Origin: Plotosus lineatus
Taxonomy: Eukaryota; Chordata; Actinopteri; Siluriformes; Plotosidae
Direction of reading: 5' to 3'
Length of the DNA stretch: 64,000 nucleotides
Assembly: GCA_024760905.1 (NCBI GenBank)
Contig: CM045737.1
Coordinates: 17,092,348-17,156,347 of the forward strand
A program made the translations under genes and the position numbers. Positions 22,895 to 34,230 of this stretch are shown piece by piece; position 1 is the first letter of the stretch, and every line of letters begins with the position of its first letter. Under the pieces are notes generated by a model, which searched no databases, was not told the DNA's origin, and saw nothing but the letters and a program-made list of their open reading frames with translations.

Positions 22895-23482
22895 GTTGTT
22901 ATAAAAGAAGACTGCAGATGCTTGGCTGAAGTGGTAAGAGTCAAGTCCCCCTGGGGTTTGTGAAGGAAGGATGGAACGGGAGATCGAATGGATCGGGGTA
23001 CGGGGTAGTTTCTGTTGTAAAGTGGCGCGTGTACTGGTCCATCTTGGTGAAGAAGGTGCTGAGCCGAAGGGCAAATCTCCCGAGTTATCAGTTGATCTTC
23101 GTTGCTCCTCTCACCGATGGTCATGAGTTTTGGGCAGTGTCTAACAGAACAGGATCTCCGATACAAGTGGCTGAAATGACCATGAATGGCGGGGCTCTCT
23201 GTCAGAGGGAGGGTGAAATGCACAACTATCTGGGAGAATTCAGAATAGAACTGCTGCTCCTCCGTGTTGAGAGGAGACCGTTGGGGTGGCTTCGGCATTT
23301 GATTAGAATGCCTCCTAAGCGCCTCCCTGGTGTGGTGTTTCGGGTATGTCTCTGCTGGTCTGGGATCACCTCAGTGTCCCTTGGAAGAGCTCGAGGAAGT
23401 TGTTGGAAAGAACAACACCTGGACCTCACTTCTTAGGTTGCTACCTGCATGACCTGACTGCGGACCGAGAGGAATAAGATGA
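22895..23482 (+). mobile_element. Rex3-like LINE fragment, 3' part, decayed
   Basis: A broken plus-strand frame carries pieces such as L-L-L-R-V-E-R...L-x-W-L-R-H-L-I-R-M-P-P, typical of the C-terminal part of fish Rex3/RTE-type reverse transcriptases. It ends in GATGATG, matching the GATG-type tails of that group. Many frameshifts. A second copy on the opposite strand lies at 31880-32780. Confidence 0.7.
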
Positions 23483-23794
23483 TGTTCAGATGCCAAGTCC
23501 ATGAAAAATGAGTTATTGCACATGAAAGTCAGTGATACCCAGTTGTTATAGAGACATACATTTTGCAGCAAAACCCCATTAGTACAATAGAAAATCCAAG
23601 CTACTGTGCGAGTTGTTTGTTGACGCTCGTAAACACCATCAGCAGTTGTATGCAAAACCATGTCCACAGAGTGCCAATCACTGGAATACCTTCTCACATC
23701 ACACATCATAGGTAAATGCCCATATTTGGTATGTTAGCACGCTAAAATCAAAGGTTTATCTTAGTTATTCTATTTAAGTTAGTTTAGTATTCAG
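23483..23794. other. Intron 1 sequence, nothing recognised
   Basis: Unique-looking sequence between two retroelements. Confidence 0.4.
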
Positions 23795-24165
23795 TTCATC
23801 AGTTCATTTTCTGTAACCACTTAATCCTAATTAGTGTCGCAAGGAGGCTGGCGCCCATCCCAGTCAACTCCGGGCGAGGGCAGAGTACACCGTGGACAGC
23901 TCGCCAGGCCATTGCAGGGTGGAAACACGCTGACGGCTTTGCAGCTACTATTGTCGAAAGTCAGCAATGGTTCTTTTACAGCCTCTCACCATAGACCGTG
24001 AGAGACATGGCCGGCCTTTGATAACACAGTAAGCTGCACGGAGGGGGGGCAGTGACAACCTTGTGGAGACTGGGAGTTGAACCCCCAACCTTAGGATCAG
24101 CGATCTAGCATCCTTTACCACTAGGTCACCACTGCCCCCACTAGGCCACCACTGCTCTTAATTTA
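23795..24165 (-). mobile_element. SINE-II, minus strand, nearly full length
   Basis: Antisense L2-type tail ('ttctgtaaccacttaatcct', 'gcccatcccagtcaactccg', 'gagtacaccgtgg'), core ('ggaaacacgctgacggcttt', 'ctcaccatagaccgtgagag') and complete tRNA-like head ('gttgaacccccaaccttagg ... ccactaggtcaccactgccc'). The best reference copy of this family in the window. Confidence 0.88.
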
Positions 24166-24254
24166 GTGTTCATGGCTGTATTCTTTTTGCACATTAAAAA
24201 AAAAAATCAGTCTTCACTTGTCTTTTTTTTTTTTTTTTTTTTAAACGTATTGTA

Positions 24255-25177
24255 CCCCCATTTCACTGGAGCGTGGATCGCACTCTATGGAGGAGCTTTG
24301 GAATGTTCACGTTCAACACGGAATGACTGAGGAATACCTGGCGTCACCACATTTCAAGGTGGAAAAATCAGCAAAGATCAAAGGATTTGCTCCTGATTCC
24401 ACTTATAAATATGCGGAATAACCAACGAAGCTCATTCTCTCATTCATACTATATGTTTATAATGTACAATAAATTAAAAATTTAACACGTTTGTAATTTA
24501 CCATACATTTCTAATGTGCAATATGTTTATAATTTATGATAAATTTAAAATGTAACATATGTTTAATATCAATAATGTCAATATGTTCCTTTTATTTGCA
24601 CCTCAATCATTCTAGACTAAAAACCATGCACACAAGTGCAAACCACAGTGATTAGAACTTTAAAACTTTATTACATTAACAGGAAAACAGAAAAAATAAA
24701 GTGAATGAACTGGAATAATTTATCGTGGGAGTAACTTCCTTGAGTATTCCGCAAGTCTTCCATTTTATCCCCAACCATTTCGCAAATGTTCTGCATGTAT
24801 TCCACAAACCTTCCATGAGTATTCCATGAGGATTCCGTGGCCACTTTTGACCACCTGGAAGAAGGAGGAATGTTCGCGGAAGACTTGCAGAATAAAAGGA
24901 ATGATCAAGGAATATTTGCAGAAAGGATGGAACGTTTGCGGAAAGACTGCGGAACATGAGGGAACACACTGGGAAATTTTTTTCCATGCACATGCTTTTG
25001 AACATACTCAAAAGCACGTTCAAGGAAAATTTTGGCCTGACGGAAGCGAAGGAATACCTTCGGAATCGTACGGAAGGACACGGAAGGTGACGGAGTGACT
25101 GAGGAACGACTGAGGAGCATTGAAGGATGACTACGGTTTTGCTTCCGCGAGTCTGCCGCACTCCAGTGAAATGGGGG
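24255..25177. mobile_element. Non-autonomous DNA transposon of unknown superfamily
   Basis: Left end CCCCCATTTCACTGGAG and right end CTCCAGTGAAATGGGGG are perfect inverted repeats over 17 nt, and TA lies directly outside both. No transposase frame is evident. The interior is unusual: 24735-25110 is crowded with short GGAA/TTCC-containing words ('attccgcaagtcttcc', 'ggaatgttcgcggaagac', 'ggaacgtttgcggaaaga') in both orientations, with an AT-rich degenerate tandem at 24440-24600. Confidence 0.8.
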
Positions 25178-25669
25178 TATTAATATCAGTAACATTTTAG
25201 GAAGACTTGTCTTTAGAATTGGACTTAGTGAGTTTTGCAAACAAATCAAACACAATTTTATAACCGAGTTTTTGAATAAAGGTTTATTTTTGAACAATCT
25301 TGCGTTTTGTTCAGTGCCCCTTAAACATCACATAATAAAAGGATAAATAATTTGGGTTTACCTTTTATCAGCAGAAAAATTTCATTGTTTTAAAACAAAA
25401 TAGGTCCAGTGGATTGAATTGGTCTAAACTCTTCAACTGATGGATAAGCATGGTGCTATATGTTAAAGGTGTTTGTACCAGAGAATGCGTTAGTGTCAAT
25501 TTGCTCAATAATTGAGTTTTACCTGTGGGTTCTCATTTAGCGGAGTGTTCTCCACATTTATTCAAGATCTTGTCCTCATAGCTTTGTTTATTATTTTCAA
25601 GTGCTGTCTGCTGCCACTGACACTTCTTGTTAACACTTGCGATACTGATGTTTGTATTTCTATTGAATG
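25178..25669. other. Intron 1 sequence, nothing recognised
   Basis: No gene or familiar repeat. Confidence 0.45.
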
Positions 25670-25990
25670 GGCCCTATGGCATGCCTTACAAGCCTATTGA
25701 AACTGGGTCACCTTGGCCTATTTTTCAAGGTCACAGTTTTTAGTTTAGCAAAAATGCCTGTGTTAACACTTTTGTGTCCAGTTTTTCTTGGATCTGTTTC
25801 CAATTCATACCTCTTATGTCATGGTTTTCAAGCCTGTTTAAACTGGGTTATCTTGAATTAATTTCAGGGTCACAGGGGCCACATGAAATGTTCTGTAAAA
25901 TGTACAAGATATGCCTATGAACATGCACATGAACTCTTAAAACTAGGAAACATTGACCTAATTTCAATGTCACAAGGATCAAGTTTGGTA
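25670..25990. repeat. Degenerate tandem repeat with AAGGTCA-type boxes
   Basis: Three diverged units begin near 25687, 25824 and 25930. Each has 'aaactgggt', a TTG(A/G)CCT-like box, T/A spacer and a (A)AGGTCAC-like box. Spacing is irregular (about 137 and 106 nt). Confidence 0.6.
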
Positions 25991-27834
25991 AAACCATGAT
26001 ATTACTTGTACCGTTCAGCATGTGGCTGTACTCCCAGTGTTCTGTGATAATACATTTCTATTTTATTTAAATGTTTCTGCCCCTATTTTGATTTCTGTTT
26101 GCATTCTTATGGATGTGGGGGTACAGGTGTGAAAATAAATGAGTTACTAAGCCTCATTCACTAGAAATGAGTAAATTGGTCTAGCTTGATTCTCTTCGTT
26201 ATTATATCATGATGTACTGTAATGATGTTTATAATGTTATACAAGTTACTTTCTGCCTTACAGCTTTCTCATGCATTTTCTAGTTTTTTTTTTTACATCT
26301 TAGTATTGTCAAAACCACCTCCGGTGTTTTCTTCACATAAGTTATCAGGATTTTTAGCCAGTTAGTACAGCACATTACATTATCAGGCCTCAAGTTGCAC
26401 CTTCCTTGGCTCAGTGCATTCTTTCCTTTGATACCACACTTATGCGCTCATGCAAACACACGCACTCTGCTTGCAGCGTGCATGTGTTTTTAGTTTACTG
26501 AAACATCTGTACCATGTTTTTGGCATTTGAAACACAGCATGTCATTTTTTTTGTGCTTAAACCCTGCTTATTATTCTGTTGTAGTGAGGCTGAAAGAGCT
26601 CTTTTTTTCAGCTCCACACACCTGTGATTCATTGTCTAGTAGGTGGTGTGCTTGGCTGTGGGGCGTGGTATGTATCCCCTGCGGTCTCGGATACAGTGTC
26701 CGTCTGCAGAGAATGTGAGTGTTTGGCCCCAAGGTAAAAGGGTCACCTTTATATGGACTGGTTTGGAGGTTTGCCAATCATATAAAAGAAGCTTTGTGTC
26801 AGCAAACAGATAATGCAGCGTTGGGCGCTGTTCATTTATTCTGAAAAGAATCAATTGGTCATTGTTCAGTCAGTCTATGATAAGTTCTTATCAAGTTAGG
26901 TTTGGGTTCAGAACCTAGTAGTTTTGTCTTAGGCTTACAGTTAGTGCTGTTTTGGTGTCTCACCTGAGTCATTTAAATGCTTTCCTCAAGTCTGGTGTAC
27001 TGTATATGGATTTGATGACTTGGGCAATTATATTCAGTTATTTTGGCAGATTAAAATGCCCCCCCCCCCCCCCCCCACAAAAAAATGTGTGTGTAAATTA
27101 TATATATATAAAATAGAGAGAGAGACCGGGTTTTTGGAAAAGTTGCGTTAATAGTCTGGAACTCCCTGTGGTCTGTTTATAATCAATTTTTCCAGCTTTC
27201 CTGCTATTTTAATTGTGAATTTTTAGTCTACCTGAGCTCAGGGAATAAACAGTATCTTGGTGATTTAAATGAGGCAGATTAGCAAATTAATTCAGCACAG
27301 CAGTCGCATCAGTGGTTAGCCTAAGCCAGCATTAGCGATAATCCGGCTTGGACCTTATATTTTAAAATAAGGTCAGCAATTAATGATATTTCTAACTTCG
27401 AGAGCTGTATTGCCATTTAGCAGTCATCCCAACAGTGTGTTCCTCCTTGATCAGCATGGTTTTGATATACATTCCCAACCCTGGTTCGCTGCCTTGATAT
27501 TACAACTTGATCATTGAGAGCGATGTTAAATAGCTGATTATTTTAACAGGCACATTCAGTGAACACAAACCTCCACCAAAGCCAGTGACGTTTACTCTGA
27601 ACAAAAATGTCAAACAGCATCCTTTTTCAAATGTTAACAAAATAGATCCAGAATTTAATGTCTAATGATAATTTTTCTTGTCAAACCTCACCGATGGAAT
27701 AAATGTCAAGGGTTGTTCAAACAGACAAAAATGTAGAAAATTGTAGAAGCTGAGCTTGAAGTACTAAAGCTGCTGAAATCAGTGAGGTGAACCTCTGGGA
27801 CATGACGCCCACATGTGCTCTACTTCCTTCAATT
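25991..27834. other. Intron 1 sequence; poly(C) run at 27059-27076
   Basis: Contains a C run of about 18 followed by short GT, TA and GA repeats to 27125. No gene seen. Confidence 0.5.
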
Positions 27835-28020
27835 TCATGGCATTTGGCAGACACCCTTATTTATAGCAACTTACAATTATCATTATTTTATATATAACTG
27901 AGCCAATCAGGGTTAAGGGTATTACTCAACAGCCAAGAACTGGCACTTTGGTGGTTCTGGGTCTTGAACCCTAACTTTTGGATTACTATCTCAGGGCCTT
28001 AACCACTGACCCGCCACTGC
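27835..28020. repeat. Fish SINE-like repeat (GGGTTAAGGG type)
   Basis: 'tttggcagacacccttattt', 'ataactgagccaatcaggg', 'ttaagggtattactcaacag', 'tcttgaaccctaacttttgg', 'ccttaaccactgacccgcca': the standard order of a common teleost repeat, also seen at 525-662. Confidence 0.75.
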
Positions 28021-28410
28021 AACTTTGTGCTACTGCATGCTGCCTTAAAAACATGGCTTTTTCTAAATTGTTAAACCCTCACATCATGCAGGTATTTTTT
28101 TGCTCACTAATGCCATGTTACTGTACAGCCATTTAAGATGATAACAGCTTATTGTGCAACATGATTGAGAGGTTCGGATGGAAACATAATACTCAAGCAG
28201 GTTTGTGGAGGAGGTTCTAGTTCAAAACAGTCACAGAGACATTGTTTTTCCAGACAGTGTACTTTACTGAAAGCCTGACTAATTTTATGTAATTGTTGGG
28301 TTCAATGCAAGGTTAATATGTGACCCCATTCTCCAAACACCTCTAGTGATAAAAGCTTGCATATGTTACTGTTGTTTAACTCTCTCTATGTTGCTCATTC
28401 TTTCTTTCAG

Positions 28411-28558
28411 ATGATTCTGACTGTGTATCTGAGTGATGGCGAGCAGGCTCTCACAGAGGTGCCCATCACTCCAGAGACAACTTGCCGTGATGTGGTGGAG
28501 TTCTGTAAGGAACCGGGTGAGAGCGGCTGCCATCTGGCTGAAGTATGGCGTGGCAATG
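28411..28558 (+). CDS. ppp1r13b: ASPP1 coding exon 2: ubiquitin-like domain, first part
   Basis: Residues 4-52 plus one base. Acceptor TTCTTTCAG ends at 28410; donor GTATGC starts at 28559. The protein starts [12 protein letters not shown] and continues through [20 protein letters not shown] to HLAEVWRGN, near-identical to known vertebrate ASPP1. ASPP N-termini fold as a beta-grasp, ubiquitin-like domain that can bind partners such as Ras-family proteins (known for ASPP2). The length of 148 nt leaves phase 1, which the next exon completes as Glu. Confidence 0.97.
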
Positions 28559-28653
28559 GTATGCAAACGATGGGAAAAGTGTTTATCTTGGCTAAATAAT
28601 CATATTTGAGCCCTCCAGTGTTGATTTTAGGTTCTGATAAAGACCTGTCACTG

Positions 28654-28659
28654 AATAAA
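28654..28659 (+). terminator. Possible intronic poly(A) signal
   Basis: AATAAA 95 nt after the exon 2 donor, with T/GT-rich sequence downstream. If exon 2 were not spliced the frame would stop at 28597, upstream of this signal. Use is unproven. Confidence 0.25.
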
Positions 28660-29758
28660 AGACTCTGAAGTCACTTTAACTTGAGTGCCTTTTATATGCT
28701 TCAGTGTTGTCATGGTCCCGAATCATGACCGCATGAGAGCAAGCACCGAACGGAAACTCTCCCTTTATTCAATTTTCATTTTACCTCTTATTATTATTAT
28801 TATTATTGATGATCTTACATTGTGTGCCACCTTTCCCGTATCCAAATGCCTCATCACTCAAAGTGCAAACCACCAAGCCAAACAATCCCTTGTATGAATG
28901 AATGTTAAAATTTTCACAAGGGAAAATTCTGTCTAATTTAACGGAGTCTGTCTTCTCTGTAGCGTCACCTGTGATATAAAGTTCCCCAAAATCCACGCAC
29001 AACTTTTTCAGAAAGTACTGAGCACCTCCTGTTGCACGTATTATAATAAACATTTTGAAAAAGGAGCCTCATCTCACAATTATTTAAAAAGAAAAAATTC
29101 TTTATTCAAAATTTGATTTTGATCAACTCTCAAATTTACAGGAGTCTTTCTTGAGTAAAGGGCCACTTCTGATAGAATTTTTTTATGAAATTCCCCATTT
29201 ATCTTTTTGTGTACGACTGTTAACACACATACTCACAAACTAGGGGTTAAAATGACCTCCTCTGACCATAATCAGAGACTCCAGCGAGGTTTAGAAAAAA
29301 TAGAGGAAATGAATTATTTCAGATGGGGGTCAAGTGGGCCGCAGGGCCCCTGACGCTGAAGACAATTTACCATTTCAAGGTGTTTAGGAAGAAACTTCTA
29401 ATACAGAATTTCTGTAAAAAGAAAATATAACTTACTAATGGTTTAGATGTAATATGATGTACTGCAATCTATATCACTTGTCATGACTGCACAACAGTGT
29501 TCACAATTCATTTCCATTGTTAATTGTTTCTGCCATCAGTATATCAATATAAGCAGTTTCAAAATTTTACAAACAAAAGTATCCATGGTTCATTCTTTTT
29601 AATAGGTTTGAGAGAATCTTTTCACGTCATCAATAAATGTGATTTCAAAAGATATATAATTGTTACAATGGATATACACATTTATACAAGAATAAAAATA
29701 ATTATCACTTTGGCGAGTAAAAATAGCGGAGATCTGGGATCCCTGCATAATTAAGGTG
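28660..29758. other. Intron 2 sequence, nothing recognised
   Basis: Contains a short (ATT)n at 28788-28806. No gene. Confidence 0.5.
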
Positions 29759-30593
29759 CAGTGGTACCTCACCTTACGAAAGACCCAACAAACGAAAAAT
29801 CCAGGTCACGAAACGCATTTACCTAAAATTTCCGTCTCTGGATACGAAAAAAATTCACGTTACGAAATGCGCCATCTCAAAAACTCAAACAATGCATGAG
29901 TTGCTCTTCCATTGGCTTTCTTGCAACATCCTGCCCCGCTGGCCTCCCATTGGCTATCTTCCAACATCCCGCCCCACTGGTCTCCCGTTGGCTAGGAGGG
30001 CGCTGCATCTTCATAATACCCATGACGCAGCTCCCTCCCATTGGCTATTATGGAGCCGCAGCTCCATAATACCCATGATGCTTTACATATGCCTTCGACC
30101 CATTGTTCGTCACGGAGTTCGAACACACGTAAAGGACAGAGTTACTGTTGATTCGTGAGTTTTTCGAGTGTGCTCATTGCAACTTTATTTTTTTGGCTCA
30201 GGCTTTTAACCTTGCATAAACATTTGTAAGATTATAACTCTGCTAAGAAGACAGTCAACACATGCACGCACACACACACACACGCACGCGCACGCGAGAT
30301 TCCCGGTGAAAGTGATTCCCGGTGTGAGTGAAAAGAAGTGGGTTCGTGGCATGCGGTTGAGTGATCTCGCAAAGGAATATGGCCAAACCAGTCGACCATC
30401 GGTACGATATTGAAGCAGAAGGAGGCCTTAAAAGGTATACTTTTATAAATTTTAAAGGGTTTAGGGGGTAGTATTGGGGGGCATTGGAGCGAATCAGGCC
30501 TTTTACATGTAAAATGCGGCTTAACTAAGAAAAAAAATCAGATTACGAAACCACTTCTGGAACGGATTAATTTCGTAAGGTGAGGTACCACTG
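29759..30593 (+). mobile_element. pogo/Tigger-like element, family T1, longer copy
   Basis: Ends CAGTGGTACCTCACCTTACG and its inverse close the element. The interior includes CCAAT-type boxes repeated near 29911-30050, a CA/CG simple repeat at 30262-30298, and a decayed transposase piece: R-L-S-D-L-A-K-E-Y-G at about 30354-30383, continuing one frame over as S-T-I-G-T-I-L-K-Q-K-E-A. That is the helix-turn-helix near the start of Tigger/CENP-B-like transposases, which supports the superfamily call. Confidence 0.85.
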
Positions 30594-31878
30594 TATTTTG
30601 TTAGTCATTGCCCTGTTTAACAGAATGCCATTTGAGATCATATGTCAGTCTTTGCAGCCTCACCGTGGCTTTTTCTCACCCCATTATGGAAAAGTAAGGG
30701 CTACTGATTGCCCATAGCATGTCACTGTTCTTATTTACTCTACTGCTTTTCCACAATGCATGACCTCACTAAAGCGGGCTTTTCGGTCAGTAGCTGTTTT
30801 TAAACCCTTTATTTTTGCGTGTAACTTGTGACGTACACACTATGTATGCTCTACTCTAATGCACTTTAAAATGTCCTGTGTGTGTGTGTGTGCGCAGTCC
30901 ATTATTTGTTCTGTCTATTATGTCTGAGGCACTCAACACAATAATACCACCTTGACTTTTCCACAGGCTGTTCAGTGTTCATGCACAAAATAGCACATTG
31001 TATGCGAATCTGTGAATCCATTTTCCACTGATCCCTCCTCGAAACAGTATAAGTTTCAAAGAACCTAATGGTACACAGGTGTGCGATCAAAAAGTAAGAG
31101 CAAGGTCCGAGTCTTCAGGAAGGTGTGGTTACTTGAACATAATCCTATACTGACAGCATATCAGTGATGGAAATGCACCCCCCCAAAAAAAAACAAGATA
31201 AATCTCTTAGTGTCCTCCTGACACAAGAACCAGCCCTCCAGCTTTTGATTATGTTTCTCAATAAATGTGGCTGGTCCTGAGGAGCTATATCAAGGCTTGA
31301 GCATTATAATCACATACATTAGAGTTGATGCTGCTGAAGAGGTGAAGAGTGAAATCAGGACAAGCACAGCCGTGACTGTGCTACAGACGTGAACACGGCA
31401 GTACTGTGCTTGACCTTAGTTTCCCCATCTTAGCTTTTTAGATTTCTTTTGCTATCTATGCCCAAACCTCAGGTTGCATTTATGCAAGTTCTTATTCACT
31501 TATACATGATGATCTACTTATTGTCTACCCTAATTAATTCCAGATAATGGAGGACTACCATTAGTGTCATGTTAGAAATGAAAAATGGATAAACTCAAGC
31601 ACACTTTATCATGGCTCCACTGTTGTCCTTCCACCTGCTCTAAAAAACAACCCTAGGGTTGTTTTGACTCATCTCTTTTCACCTCTGCGTCTCCCCTTTT
31701 CCTGCCATGCAGCATTCCTCTGGCACGTAGCCACATTTGAGTTTTTGGTACATGTGTCTGTCCGGGTGTGTTTCTCTCTTTTTCCAGGGTGAGGTGTGGC
31801 TCTGCCTTTCTTCTAAATTCCATTATCAAGGCTGTTTGAGTCAGTACAGCCTTGGTTCTAGTGATTCGGGGAGAACGT
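30594..31878. other. Intron 2 sequence, nothing recognised
   Basis: Short GT run at 30877-30892. No gene or clear repeat. Confidence 0.45.
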
Positions 31879-32780
31879 AATCACTCACTCACTCACTCAT
31901 CATCTTCCGCTAAGTCCAGGGTCGGGTCACGGGGCAGCAACCTGAGCAACTAGGTCCAGACGTCCCTGTCCCCAGCCACTTCCTCCAGCTCTTCCGGGGG
32001 GACACCGAGGTGGTCCCAGACAAGCCGAGACATAGTCCCTCCAGCGTGTTCTAGGTCGACCCCCGGGGTCTCTTCCCGGTTGGACATGCCCGAAACACCA
32101 CACCCGGGAGGCATTCTGACCTGATGCCCGGGCCACCTCAACTGATCCCTCTCAATGCAGAGGAGCAGCAGATGTACTTTGAGCTCTCCTCAGATGGTAG
32201 AGCTTCTCACCTTATCTCTAAGGGAGAGCCCCGCCACCCTGCGAAGGAAGCTCATTTCAGCCGCTTGTATCCACGATCTTGTTCCTTCGATCACTACCCA
32301 AAACTTGTAACCATAGGTGAGGGTTGGAACGTAGATCGACTGGTAAATTTAGAGCTTTGCCTAGCGGCTCAGCTCCTTCACCACGACGGACCGGTACAGG
32401 CTCGGTTTAACAGCAGAGGCTGCAGCGATCCATTTGTCGGTCTCCCGCTCCTTCCTTCCCTCACTCTTGAACAAGACCCAAAGATACTTAAACTCCTCAA
32501 CTTGGTGCAGGACCTCATTTCCGACCCGGAGGGTGCATTCCACCCTTGTCCGTCTGAGAACCATGGCCTCGGACTTGGAGGTGCTGATTTTCATTCTGGC
32601 TGCTTCGTACTCGACTGCGAATCGCGCCAATGAGAGCTGGAGGTCCCGGCCTGATGAAGCCAAAAGGACATCATCCGCAAAGAGCAGAGACGAGATCCGA
32701 TAGCCACCAAACCAGAGCCCCTCAATGCCCCGGCTGCGCCTAGAAATTCTGTCCATAAAAATTCCGATTCTGGAGAACGT
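31879..32780 (-). mobile_element. Rex3-like LINE, 3' part, minus strand
   Basis: Read on the minus strand from 32780, the frame holds RISRRSRGIEGLWFGG, the polymerase box F-A-D-D-V-L-L-A-S, STSKSEAMVL and VEEFKYLWVLFKSEGR, then breaks. Further down come R-M-P-P-G and P-P-E-E-L-E-E-V-A-G. The element ends in an ACTC/GAGT simple repeat at 31880-31901, the tail. The RT catalytic Asp pair is present, but frameshifts make it inactive. The Rex3/RTE assignment rests on recalled family features. Confidence 0.82.
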
Positions 32781-32989
32781 AATGTTTAATGTAATGGAAA
32801 TGGACACTGAATATTTTATTATCCTGTGAATCTTTGTCCGATCTGGGCCCTGTTGATTTCATGGGACTCAAATGATGTTTGATTGATTTTTATTTATTTT
32901 TTAAATGTAGTCTGCTCCTCGCAGTAACATTCATGACTGCATCTTCTACCATGCCAAACTTTGATTTTTTTTTTTTTCCTTCCTTGCAG

Positions 32990-33109
32990 AGCGAGCAATT
33001 CCCTTTGACCACATGATGTATGAGCACCTGCAAAAGTGGGGCCCCAGGAAACAAGAAGTGAAGTTTTTCTTGCGCCACGAAGACACCCCCACAGAGAGCA
33101 GTGAACCAG
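32990..33109 (+). CDS. ppp1r13b: ASPP1 coding exon 3: end of ubiquitin-like domain
   Basis: Residues 53-92 plus one base. Acceptor TTTTTTTCCTTCCTTGCAG ends at 32989; donor GTGAGG starts at 33110. The first two bases complete Glu53; the text then reads [18 protein letters not shown], then V-K-F-F-L-R-H-E-D. This segment separates ASPP1 from ASPP2, which has a different sequence here. It ends in a Ser/Glu/Pro linker. 120 nt, phase 1 at both ends. Confidence 0.97.
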
Positions 33110-33239
33110 GTGAGGCTTGTGTTTGTTGAAACGGCATTATGTGTTTAGTGCATATTTTATTGCAAAAATTTATATTCGTCTTTTTATATCATACTATATA
33201 TTGATATATCAAAAGTAAGTTGGCAATCATTTTTGAAAA

Positions 33240-33276
33240 AAGTGTGTGTGTGTGTGTGTGTGTACATATATATATA
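33240..33276. repeat. (GT)n(TA)n microsatellite
   Basis: About 22 nt of GT and a short TA run. Confidence 0.9.
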
Positions 33277-33279
33277 TAC

Positions 33280-33589
33280 ACAGAGACAGAAGGCCCACTT
33301 TATTTGCGGGGGTTGGAGATCCTGAAAATCCACAAATAATTGATGCGGCTTTAAAACCCTATGTATGATATTCCATACACTAAAATATGCTTCTTAAACA
33401 CATTCTATAGACCGTCTTACTCATTACTACAGTAATAATGCAGTAAAATGTAGTAATGATTAAGTCAAAATTAATCTCTTGGGCTCTTTACCAGAAGTTA
33501 GAGAAGATGCAGGGCGTTTCAATGGCATCATAGCCGAAACCCCTCTACAATCGGGACGATATTGAACCAGAAGGAGACCAGAAAGAGAG

Positions 33590-33652
<63 letters not shown>

Positions 33653-34230
33653 TAGAGACAGAAGGAGGCTTAACTCTTTAGTTTTTAGTTTAGTTTTTTT
33701 AAGTTGTTTAATTCAGTAAATGTTTAATAAATGTGGACCTCAAGGAATCAAGTTAAAGTTGAGTTTGGACCTCTGATCTGTCAAGCAGGGAATGTGCTTT
33801 GAATTCCACGTCTTAAAATGTTTTTGGTGTCCTGCTTGTGGGTGTGGCCCGCAGCGCCACAATAAACATTTAATGTGGATACAATACACATTTAATGCGA
33901 ACTGTATTTTTGTCTGTGTTAATAAAATGGTTTAATATGTTAATAAAATGTTTAAATGTTTTAATAAATAATTTTCTTTTACTTTTAACACATTTTATAC
34001 AAAATTGATGTACTTTTATCATTTTTAAAAGGGTTTATGGGGTAGTCTTGGGAGCCTTGGAACAAATCAGGCGTTTAACATGGAAAATGCGCCCCCTACT
34101 TACGAAACTCCCGCATTATGAAAAAGGCTCTGGAACGGATTAATTTCGTAAGTAGGGGGCAGACTGTATATACACAGTAGACCCTCGTTATTTGCGGGGG
34201 TTTGGTTCTGGCCCCTCCCTAGAATATATA
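33280..34230. mobile_element. Decayed pogo/Tigger-like fragments with microsatellite
   Basis: Holds 'ctttatttgcgggggttgga' (33299) and 'accctcgttatttgcgggg' (34182), pieces of one Tigger-type terminal region; S-T-I-G-T-I-L-N-Q-K-E-T in frame near 33548-33583, the Tigger helix-turn-helix; and an end 'taatttcgtaagtagggggc' near 34140-34160. A (GT)n(GA)n repeat fills 33591-33652. At least two overlapping elements; boundaries unresolved. Confidence 0.6.

Noticed and set aside
22960..23436. 158-codon plus-strand frame as a host gene
   Set aside because: It lies on a decayed Rex3-like LINE 3' region and carries its motifs.
25512..25861. Overlapping short plus-strand frames
   Set aside because: They run over the degenerate tandem repeat and have no family-like composition or splice support.
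32124..32633. 169-codon plus-strand frame
   Set aside because: Antisense of a Rex3-like LINE; the opposite strand has FADD and STSKSEAM motifs.
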